Shown one piece after another: positions 55,491 through 64,000 of a stretch of DNA of 64,000 nt. The DNA comes from Gonatopus flavifemur (lineage: Eukaryota > Arthropoda > Insecta > Hymenoptera > Dryinidae). The notes under the pieces were generated by a model. That model ran no database searches. It was given only the letters and a program-made list of their open reading frames with translations, and was not told the origin of the DNA. The stretch spans positions 1,674,001-1,738,000 of the forward strand of contig JAFFJZ010000050.1 in the NCBI GenBank assembly GCA_018340375.1. Direction: 5' to 3'. The translations under genes and the position numbers were made by a program. Each line of letters opens with the position of its first letter. Position 1 is the first letter of the stretch.

Positions 55491-57960
55491 ATATCTTCTA
55501 CGATGGAATAGAAGAAATGATAGAATATGTAAAGGGAGAAGAAAATGTAATGATCATAGGCGACTGGAATGCGGTAGTAGGGCAAGGAAAAGAGGGCAAC
55601 ATAATGAGAGATTAGGCGTTAGGGGAAAGAAATGGAAGGGCACAACGTTCAATCGAATTCTGTGGAAGCCATAGAATGGTTATTACCAACGCATTATTCA
55701 AAAATCATCCAAGAAAAATCTATACTTGGAAAATGCCAGGAGATACAGCAAGATATCAGATCGATTACATATTAGTAAAACAGAGATTCAGAAACCAAGT
55801 GAAAAGCTGTGAAAATTATGCAGGCGCGGATATTGATAGTGAAAAGAAAAGGAAAATGCAAAAAAGATGAAATTTGAAGAATCTCAAACAGGGAAAAACA
55901 CGGGAGGCATTCGAAGTGACGTTGGACGAAGAATTGGAGGATGGACAAGAGGGAAACTTGGGAATAGAGAGTAGATGGACAAATATAAGGGGGAACATGA
56001 AACAATGTGCGGATGAAATTTTGAAGAACGATGGAGCAGAGCCTAAGAAACCATAGATAACGGAAGAAATTCTCGATTTAATACAAGAATAAGAGTAGCG
56101 AACAAGACCAGCAGACATACAAGGCACTGAGGAATAAAATAATCAGAGAATCAAGGAAAGCAAAAGAACAATGGTTAGAGGGAAAATGTCAGGATATAGA
56201 AGTAAGATTACATTCAGGGAAAATTGATGGAGCATATAGGATGGTTGAGGGATTTTTTGGACAAATGAAATCTAGAAGCAGTAAGATTAAAAATTCTCTA
56301 GGGAGACAATTGATAAGAATGGAGGAAAAAATAGAACAATGGATTAATCATTTGGAAGATCTGTATAAAAGGAGCGATAATATAGGATTTTTAGAGAGGG
56401 AGAAAGATATCGATGAAGAAGAATCAGGAGATCCAATTTTGAGATCAGAATTCGACAGGGCTTTGAAAGAATTGAAAAATATTAAAGCGCCAGGAATAGA
56501 TGGCATAAGTGCAGACCTTATCAAAGCCTCCAGTCAGAAAACTCGTGACGCACTGTTTGATTTGGTCACAGATATGTACGAAATAGGTGAAGTACCGAAA
56601 GATTTCCAGGAGAATAAAATTGTCACCATTCCAAACAAACAAGAAGCAGACAAATGCGAGAACTACAGAACGATTAGTTTGACTTCACATCCCTCGAAAA
56701 TACTGACAAAAATCATATACAGGAGAATAGAGAATAAAATAGAGAGTAGATTGGCAGAAGATCAGTTCGATTTCAGGAAAAATAGGGGAACGGGGGAAGC
56801 AATATTAGCACTGAGAACAGTAGTAGAGAAAAGTCTAGAGTTGAAAAAGTCTGTGTATATAGGTTTTGTGGATATACAAAAAGCATTCGATAATGTTGAT
56901 TGGGAGAAGATGTTTACGATGTTGAAAAAGGTGGGGATCAATTTCAGGGATAGGAGAATAATATATGAATTATATCAGAATCAAACCGCAATAATAGGAA
57001 TAGAAGGTCAGGAAGGAGAAGCACAAATTAGAAGAGGGCCCTCTCGAGGGGCGAGACAAGGATGCTCACTATCGCCACTGATTTTCAATTTGTATATAGA
57101 AGAAGCGATAAACGAAGTGAAGGAGCAAGTGCCATTGAAATTACAGATTCAAGTTGAAAATGTAAGCATGTGGAGATTTGCGGATGACATAGCTATATTA
57201 GCTACGAGTGGTGTTGAGTTAGAAAATACTCTCAACACTATGAAAAAAATATTACTAGACGAATATTGTATGAATATAAATAACGACAAAACAAAATTCA
57301 TGATTTGTACAACAGCGAAAACATCAAGAAGAACGAAAATTGAACAGATGCAGAGACAATTCAGCAAGTCAAAGAATTTAAATATCTAGGAAGCATCATC
57401 ACAGAAAACGGTACAAGCGAAAGAGATATAGGAGCAAGAATAGCACAAAGGAAACAGGCTTTCCACCAAAAGAAACAGTTACTATGTTCGAAGAATATTA
57501 GCTGAGCAGTAAGGAAGAAACTCTTGAAGAGTTACGTTTGGAGCACGGCATTGTATGGTTGCGAAACTTAGACAATTGGAAAAACGGACCAACGAAGACT
57601 TGAAGCTTTTGAAATGTGGTGTTATAGAAAGATACTTAGAATAAAGTGGATAGAGAAAGTAAGAAATGGAGAAGGACTTGAGAAGGTAAATGAAAAAAGA
57701 AGTCTCTTGAGACAGGTCGTGAAAAGAAGAAGTCATCTGATAGGACACACATTGAGGCATGATAGCTTATAGAAAACAATATTGGAAGGGAAAATGAATG
57801 GTAAAACTCGAAGAGGTAGACCTAGATTCAATTATATGAAGCAAATCATACAAGATAATGGCTGTCGGAGATATGCAGAAGTTAAGCGATTAGCGGATAA
57901 TAGACAGGGTTGGAGGATTCCATCAAACCAGTCAGAAGACTGATTACTTCATGATGATGA
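55491..57960 (+). mobile_element. RTE/BovB-type LINE copy b, 5'-truncated
   Basis: Begins inside the endonuclease (YDGIEEMIEYVKGEENVMII then GDWNAVVG) and ends TTCATGATGATGA at 57960. Flanked by a diverged duplication: CCGTGTTTTTCGAAAA at 55474-55489 and CCGTGTTTTCCGGAAAA at 57961-57977. Inserted in the right Transib arm. The 3' part (57380-57950) has small frameshifts but shows FKYLGSIITENGTSERDIGA and MWCYRKILRIKWIEKVRN. Confidence 0.92.
56241..57389 (+). CDS. RTE reverse transcriptase, copy b, open frame
   Basis: 382 codons without interruption. In order: MVEGFFGQMKSRSSKIKNSL, KAPGIDGISADLIKASSQKT, KIVTIPNKQEADKCENYRTI, DFRKNRGTGEAILALRTVVE, YIGFVDIQKAFDNVDWEKMF (first palm Asp at about residue 213), GPSRGARQGCSLSPLIFNLY and WRFADDIAILATSGVELENT (FADD box at about residue 312). 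A frameshift near 57360 moves the connection domain to another frame. Upstream endonuclease frames are broken at 55613 and 55869, and the element is 5'-truncated, so it cannot move by itself. It is the youngest-looking coding segment in the window. Confidence 0.92.
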   Translation: MVEGFFGQMKSRSSKIKNSLGRQLIRMEEKIEQWINHLEDLYKRSDNIGFLEREKDIDEEESGDPILRSEFDRALKELKNIKAPGIDGISADLIKASSQKTRDALFDLVTDMYEIGEVPKDFQENKIVTIPNKQEADKCENYRTISLTSHPSKILTKIIYRRIENKIESRLAEDQFDFRKNRGTGEAILALRTVVEKSLELKKSVYIGFVDIQKAFDNVDWEKMFTMLKKVGINFRDRRIIYELYQNQTAIIGIEGQEGEAQIRRGPSRGARQGCSLSPLIFNLYIEEAINEVKEQVPLKLQIQVENVSMWRFADDIAILATSGVELENTLNTMKKILLDEYCMNINNDKTKFMICTTAKTSRRTKIEQMQRQFSKSKNLNI

Positions 57961-58630
57961 CCGTGTTTTCCGGAAAACCCTCAAAGAATAAACACATTCT
58001 GTCTCCAGATTTGAACTTGGCATATAAAAATACACGAGCAGTGATACATAGCACATGGACCAAAACGTTTCTCCCCCTAGAAATCCTATACATAACAGTA
58101 AAATAGGCATTCCATAGAATTTTTTCCACTTTAACCACATTTTCCGGAAAAATCCGGGAAGATAGGCATATTCCGTTCCCAGATTTGGATTCAGCGTATC
58201 AGAATCCATGATAAATGATGTATAATCCATTGATGAAGTCATTTTATCCGCTTTGAAACATGTAAATAACTGGAAAACCCGATTTTTGGGACTTTCACCG
58301 TGTTTTCCAGGAAAACTTGAGGGAATAAGGACATTCTGTCTTCAAATTTGGATTCTGCACATCGGAATACATGAGAAATGATGCATTGCACATTGACTAA
58401 AAATTTTTTACCCCCCGGAATCGCGAAAAATTCGTTTTTTTGCTCAAAAATTTGATTTTCGGTCAATTTTCCTAGGGGCTAAACGGACTCATCGAACATT
58501 CTTGGTATTTTCCTCCGAATCTGTGATGTCTGACCTTCATTAAAAAAAAAAAATCATGTGGCTATCATACTTCTATCAAGAGTTCTACGATTTTGACACA
58601 CGCATCCTTGATTTATCCCACTGTGTGGCG

Positions 58631-58950
58631 TTGGGATGATTTAGTTTCTCTCATTTTGTATTCTCTCTCTCGAGTAGTTTATTCCACCCGGGAGAAAGAC
58701 CCAAATCTAACAGACTTATCCTGCTCACCACGTACAGGAAGCAGATCCTACCAAGGATGAATAAAAAGGATATCAAGGACAGGTATCAAGAATATCCCCC
58801 TGGAAGACCCGCAATTATCCCACAGGGCGGATATACCTTGTAATGGAGGATGGATACCTGACCTTACATTGACGAATCAGCGTGTGATCTTGTATTATTA
58901 AGTGATTTTTTTCTTTTGTCTTGTCCTAAAATCGTACCATCTTTGGAGCA
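58631..58950. other. Spacer, no gene seen
   Basis: Sequence between the Transib target duplication and the DDE-like gene copy B. No domain or repeat recognised. Confidence 0.5.
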
Positions 58951-61720
58951 GTTTTCAACATGAGTCGGTCTATAAACTTTAAAGACCGGTGTTGTCATCC
59001 TTTCGAAGAAGCGTTGCATTCAGGGAAAAATCGGAATTCACGCCGACCATCGACTCCGATATCCATGGAATGAAATGTCTTGAAGCCAGATGACCGATTA
59101 TGTCTCTCGTGTGGATTACGTATCGGAAGAATGAGTACGAATAATTGTAGTGAGTCTTTCTGTTTTATATTGTTACGAATTCTACTCTTTTCGTTATTCT
59201 TGATGTCAAAGTAAGAACAAACAATATCCACACTGAAAAGAAGTATTGCTCTCATAACAATACTATTCAGCTGTCAGGTCTATCAGTTAGGTCTGTCAGG
59301 GATATCAGTATTGCTAACACAAGCTGAATGGATCGTTCCAGGCACGATCTTGGTCAGTATAAATCCATCTGGATCGTTACCAGAACGATCTATGTATCAC
59401 TACTATAGCTATCTGTCATACACTGTGAAAAATATACTTCCTAAACTGCCAAAGAAGTTTGGCAGTTTTTTACATAAACTTTTTTTGTAAATTACCAAAC
59501 AAAAGTTTGTAAGCATTCAAAAAATTTTGTGATTTCACGAAGATTTTTGAGAATTCACAAACTTTTGTTCGGCAATTTACAAAAAAGGTTCGGAAATTAT
59601 TTTTCCAAACCAAGTTTGTAGATTTCCAAGCATTTTTGTTTGGAATTCAACAAATTCTTTTTACAGTGTAACCATACTCCAGATCGTTACCATAACCACC
59701 CATTTTCTTCAGTGGACGAATCGGGGTCGAGCTCTGATTTATGTGACTCTGATAGTTCTACATCCTTCAGTGGGAATCAGATGAAAGTTCAAAATTTTTT
59801 CATCATTCGTTCAAAGTTATTCAAATCATACCGTATTTCCTCCCATGTGTATTGAGAATGAGTTCAATATTCTTGAGGAAATGATTTCTCAACTGGAGAA
59901 GAAATTCCATGATAAAAATACACAGAATGATGAAAACTTACAAATTTTATCACTCTTGCCCTGTAATTGGAAAGAGTATAAGATAGTTCAACTAATGGGC
60001 ACGTCAGGTTACATGGTTCGTAGAGCTAGAGAGTCTATTCAAGAAGAGTTTCTCCCAATCTCAAAAAAAAATGAAGTTGTGGTCATTTTTCAGTTGGTGC
60101 AATAATGTGTTCATTTTAATATGGTTCCTCTGATTACCAATAGATTTTTTAATTTTCTACAAATACTATAATTCTATTTCCCATTGAAAGAATTATCAAA
60201 TTCAACAGTCAACAAAGTGAAAGAGTTTTATGGATGTGACGATGTAAGTTCCGTAATGCCGGGGAAAAAAGATACCAAATCTGTTAAAATTGATGGTAAA
60301 AGATCAGTTTATCAGAAGCGTTTGATAATGAGGGATCTTGAGGATATTTTCAAGAAATTCAAATTGAAGAATCCTGAGATAAAAATCGGCTTCTCTGAGT
60401 TTGCTCCACTCCGACCTAAGCACTGTGTTTTGGCAGTTGGTGGTGGAACACACACGGTTTGTGTCTGTTCCATTCATGAAAATATGAAGTTTATGGCATG
60501 AGGTAATCAATATTCGTGATATTAGGTATTTTATTCAGTATTCAATAACCTGCAGAAACATTACCTTAGTATCGACGTTTTCTAAGCACAAATTTTTTCC
60601 TGAGATCCTTATAATATTTTGGTCTCCCATGAACAAGCATCGTCCTGCCGTTTACTTCCTTCATAACATTCATCGTGATATGAACTATTTCTTCACAGGA
60701 AGTCATATCATGAAATTAATGAAAGGAGAAAACTATCCAATGGACCATTCCCAAAATATATTGATGTTAATGATTTGCGATAATCCAAAAAATGAATGTC
60801 ATCTGGGACAATGTAAATATTGTCCATAAATCGAAGCTGTGCAAGATAACATAATTGCAGTTCTACAAAAAAAGCACATCGAAGAAGTCGTTTATAAAAA
60901 TTAGATTTCGAAGCCCCGAACAGTCTTACAGACTAACAGTATCGGCTGGGAATCTTGTATCCAACTTCTGTATATCAGGAACAACATTTCTACATCATTC
61001 CTTCATTTCGAATGAGCAAGCTTCTCTTTACAAACATATAAAACGAAATCTTAAAAGTAATGAATGTCTAGTTGTGTGTGATTTTGCGGAAAATTATGCA
61101 TTCATCATTCAAAATGCTGTACCCGGTTTCCATTGGAATAATTCTCAAGCGACTTCATTCCCTGTGGTGTTTTACTATTAAACGATAATGGATCTATTGG
61201 ATACAAGACATTGGTTATTATTTCAGACTGCACAAAACACGATGCCATTGCTGTTCACGTTTTTCTCCAGGCTTCCAACGAATTTCTGTGTTTTTTTCAT
61301 TCGAATATCTGCAAATGTATTAATTTTCCGGATGGAGCACCATAGTAGTTTGAGAATATGAAACATTTTGTAAATATATACTATCATGAGCAAGATTATG
61401 ATCAATTTGCTGTATGGCATTTTCAAGCTACAGCCCATGGAAAAGGGCCATGCGATGGAGCAGATGATGCGTTGAAGAGGATGGCACACCGAGCGAGTTT
61501 GCAAATGTCATCAAATGAACAAATGTCGACACCACTGGAACTTTTCAATTGAGCTAAACAAGATTCATACTTACTTAATATTTCTGTTACGTACAGAGAT
61601 ACTGATAACAATGAGCAGGCTAAAATTTTTCTCCAATCACGTTTTGACAATTGTAAGGCAATTCCCGGAACACAGAAATGGCATAGTATCGAACCTGCTC
61701 CAAATCACCAACTGATTGTG
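58951..61720 (+). pseudogene. Unclassified DDE-like transposase, copy B
   Basis: Exon 1 at 58961 reads MSRSINFKDRCCHPFEEALH, then KPDDRLCLSCGLRIGRM, parallel to copy A exon 1. Exon 2 begins after TTTCTTCAG near 59711 (VDESGSSSDLCDSDSSTSFS). Later blocks: LPCNWKEYKIVQLMGTSGYM, FYGCDDVSSVMPGKKDTKSV, PLRPKHCVLAVGGGTHTVCV, HLGQCKYCP (about 60800), NECLVVCDFAENYAFIIQNA (61050-61110), INFPDGAP-stop-YENMKHFVN (61318-61370) and WHFQATAHGKGPCDGADDAL (61396-61460). Here the middle Asp-Gly that copy A has lost is kept. Several frames shift and at least four stops occur. The gene order and motifs match copy A throughout, so both derive from one family though from clearly different subfamilies. Confidence 0.7.
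59420..59668. mobile_element. TA-flanked MITE with CACTGTGAAAAA ends
   Basis: Left CACTGTGAAAAATAT, right (other strand) CACTGTAAAAAGAAT, with TA at 59418-59419 and 59669-59670. The interior has repeated CAAACTTTTGTT/AACAAAAGTTTG-type motifs. It sits in the intron between exons 1 and 2 of copy B. Confidence 0.8.
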
Positions 61721-62234
61721 AAAAACTATTCGACCTCGACGAAATCAGATATTCTTTGTTTTTCGAGAAACAATCATTCAAATAAACTTAGCCCATTAAG
61801 TCCGGGAAATGCAAGATTTCAACTGTTATTTTAGACGTTGCAAATGATATATAAACCATTAAAAACTCATGGCAAAAATACCGTACCTACTATTTTCGAG
61901 GTTGCTCTTTCGGTTGCTGAGGTCAAAATTACCTTCAAATGGCGCTAGAATACCGATATGGCCGATTGAAAATAAAAAGTCTACAAAAAATTGGAGGATA
62001 TTTGACTTTGTGATTTTTTCACGGGTTGAAAATGCACTCAAAATCATTCAAAACATCAACCAAGGGTGCACAAAATATCTCAACTTTACGATAGAATTTT
62101 TTCCCAGACTTGAAGGAGACCTGACCTCTCTCAATTTACCATATATTCACCACAATAACTCGCAATTCTGAGAATCTAGAGAAAATTGACAGAACATATA
62201 ATTTCATTCGTTCAGTATTCTTCAAGAGAAGTAC
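61721..62234. other. No gene seen
   Basis: A+T-rich. A frame of about 100 codons at 61869-62171 has no recognisable domain. No inverted repeat matching the left side of copy B was found. Confidence 0.4.
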
Positions 62235-62735
62235 CCGGGGTTTTGGAGATCGCTGACTACGAATCAAACATCAGATTCTAAAAATTCAAAGTGACGGATA
62301 CAAGATGGTGGACGAAGAGTCGAAAAAAGCCTCGAAAATGGATGAAAATCGGTATGCTTAGGTTCTTGAGGTTTCTGATTACGAATCCAGCATCAGATTT
62401 CCGAAATTCAAGATGTCGGATCCAAGATGGCGAACGAAAATTCGAGGAAACTCTCGAAGATGGATGAAAATCGGTATACTGGGGTTCTTGAAGTCGCTGA
62501 CAACGAATCCAGCATCAGATCTCCAAAATCCAAGATGACGGATTCAATATGGCATACTGAAATTCATAAAATGCTTCTAAATCACGAGAAAATGTGTATA
62601 CAAGGAGATTTTTGGGGTCGCTGACACCCTATTTGGAGTTGGATTTCAATAATTCCAGATGGCGGATCCAATGTGGCATGCCGAAATGCATGATATGACT
62701 CAAAATCATGCAATAATGTTTATACAGGGTTTCAC
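62235..62735. repeat. About 120-bp tandem repeat array, four degenerate units
   Basis: Units share GCTGACTACGAATC, CATCAGATTTCC, AAGATGGCGGATCCAA and GATGAAAATCGGTATAC. The units at about 62250, 62375, 62490 and 62620 diverge, most strongly in the last. Confidence 0.8.
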
Positions 62736-62821
62736 GGGAGAAAATTGGTTATTTCCGTCCGTTAGCTGTTTCATATGAACGTTTCCCAACTCAAACCACG
62801 TGGAGGTGGACGGCAAAAGTC

Positions 62822-62916
62822 TCTCCTTTTTGTCTTTTTTTTTGTATTTTTTGAATTTTTAATTTTTTTGTATTGTTTTTTTTTTTTTTTCAATTTTTTA
62901 ATTATATGTTTATAAT
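62822..62916. repeat. T-rich tract
   Basis: Near-continuous runs of T on the plus strand (A on the minus strand). Confidence 0.8.
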
Positions 62917-63017
62917 CTTTTTTATGTTCCCTCTCTTCCACTCATGACTTTATACATGACTGAACAAGCTCATTCTGTTCATCTTCAAGCCTGAATTATC
63001 GATAGAGAGCTTCTATT

Positions 63018-64000
63018 CTTTCACTTTGTTCCTTGAAGATTCGCATGAAATATGTCTTTACAATTTTTACAATAATAAAAATCACAAGTGCAGCAGTATA
63101 TGTATGTGCGAATAATACATTCCTTCGTGGAACATTTTTTTTCACTTGTTTCGCGACGAAAGTTATGTTTTTTAGTATACCTCTTCTGTCCAATATCCAA
63201 ATAATGTCTAGCAACACTCATAGCAACATCTTTCGTACCAATCTTTTTTGATTCAGGATTTGACAAATTATGAATCACAAGTGCATTTGTGATAGCGGCT
63301 TGAATTGAACGTGTGAAAACTACATAAGTCCACTTTTTACTACGTATACATGTCTGCACGTTGTTGCAGTGACTGTCGTGGAGATCTACTCCACCCATGA
63401 ATCGATTGTAAACATGAAAAGCGTGAGGAAATAGAAGAGATATTCTTGAATGATCTTTTGCACCATATCGTTTTGAGGGTAACATTGGCGTCACTCCTGT
63501 AGCTGATGAAGCTATAGAGACCTGCTTAGAATCCATCACACTGACATGATTGATTCCACTTTTCTTATCATGTTTTGAAACAAATGTGCCGCTGAGAGCT
63601 TTGTTATCAATTATGTGTTTAGCTGATACTCTGTTGTCTCGAATAGTTCCTGTGGATTCCAGTCCCAATTTTTTCAGGTGCAACATGAGATCAACGCTAG
63701 TAAAATAATTGTCATGATACAAATGATATTTCGATATGGTAGAGGAGGGTGTATACTTGAGAAATTTATCCAATAGATGCATGACCACTTTTGTACCGAC
63801 GGCGCATTTGTTTAGTTTATCAACTCGTGATCACTTTCCACAGTACAGATCGAGATCAAACAAATATCCGTTTGCTGAACAAAGTCCCCAAAATTTCAAA
63901 CCGAATCGTCTCGGTTTTCCGTGGATGGCTTGCTTCAAGCTGGTTCTGGCATAAGATTTAGCCATCATTTCATCCACCGATAACGCAGATTCAAAGAACC
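63018..64000 (-). pseudogene. piggyBac transposase, C-terminal two-thirds, runs off the right edge
   Basis: Reading leftwards from 64000: FFESALSVDEMMAKSYARTS with the first catalytic Asp (about 63973), then KPRRFGLKFWGLCSANGYLF, a TGA at 63831-63833, then MHLLDKFLKYT, YHLYHDNYFTSVDLMLHLKK with the second Asp and FHVYNRFMGGVDLHDSHCNN with the third. It ends in a Cys-rich domain (CSTKECIIRTYIYCCTCDFY then YCKNCKDIFH), the end-binding zinc fold of the family. All three catalytic Asp residues remain and only one stop is visible in the window, so this copy is much less decayed than that at 18.3-22.3 kb. It belongs to a different subfamily from that copy. The N-terminus lies outside. Confidence 0.93.

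Larger units (their letters stand above)
46683..58625 (+). mobile_element. Transib element (RAG1-related), 11.9 kb with nested insertions
   Basis: Both ends read CACAGTGGGATAAATC inward, and the first 50 bp of the two ends match almost perfectly. A perfect 5-bp duplication TGGCG lies outside (46678-46682 and 58626-58630). Five-bp G+C-rich duplications and CAC-starting termini are Transib hallmarks. The central plus-strand gene encodes a RAG1-core-like transposase. Insertions inside: MITE 48104-48410, foldback element 49895-51866, AATT-flanked element 52260-54009, RTE 55491-57960. Without the last three the element is about 5.7 kb. Confidence 0.9.
55076..58625. repeat. Transib right long inverted repeat, split by RTE copy b
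   Basis: Parts 55076-55490 and 57961-58625 match the left arm inversely. The right arm is about 1.08 kb against 1.40 kb on the left, a difference of about one 351-bp unit. Confidence 0.88.

Overview
This window reads as a eukaryotic, almost certainly insect, intergenic region: A+T-rich, without bacterial operon structure, and built almost entirely of decayed transposable elements nested inside one another. The families seen (mariner, piggyBac, Transib, hAT-type and Tc1-type miniature elements, FLYWCH-MULE, RTE/BovB and CR1/Jockey-like LINEs, Gypsy LTR elements) are typical of insects. No conserved host gene can be named with confidence. The closest candidate is a multi-exon minus-strand FLYWCH/MULE-type gene at about 4.2-10.1 kb.

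Layout. 0-1 kb: LINE endonuclease (minus). 1.5-3.4 kb: Gypsy gag remnant and LTR end. 4.2-10.1 kb: MULE-type gene split by a mariner. 10.6-14.6 kb: Gypsy pol, polypurine tract and LTR. 14.6-15.5 kb: RTE fragment. 15.6-17.3 kb: solo LTR with 4-bp target duplication. 17.3-23.1 kb: piggyBac containing a mariner, which contains another inverted-repeat element, which contains a miniature element and a tRNA-like unit. 25.1-26.0 kb: two palindromic miniature elements. 26.2-30.4 kb: a 4.2-kb element with inverted repeats of about 0.6 kb, carrying an unclassified DDE-like transposase pseudogene. 30.6-31.0 kb: a CATATATG-studded miniature element. 32.5-34.4 kb: an inverted-arm element split by an LTR that holds a hAT miniature element. 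35.1-41.9 kb: a Tc1/mariner-type element split by an A/C-rich Gypsy element. 42.5-46.7 kb: RTE copy (minus) with an insert. 46.7-58.6 kb: a giant Transib element. 59.0-61.7 kb: second copy of the unclassified DDE-like gene. 63.0-64.0 kb: piggyBac transposase running off the right edge.

The most notable object is the 11.9-kb Transib element at 46683-58625. Its ends start with CACAGTG, the same heptamer as V(D)J recombination signals. It is flanked by a perfect 5-bp duplication, TGGCG, and it encodes a recognisable RAG1-core-like transposase: D, D and E residues, a CPMC zinc pair and a downstream His pair, read from three exons that stay in one frame across introns and an insertion. The copy is dead. 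It carries two in-frame stops, a 2-kb foldback element with a 9-bp duplication in intron 1, a 1.75-kb AATT-flanked element inside exon 2, and a 2.5-kb RTE insertion in its right arm.

Insertion order can be read from nesting and target duplications. Exact splice sites, element names and superfamily labels for the unclassified elements are inferences made by eye, without database comparison.
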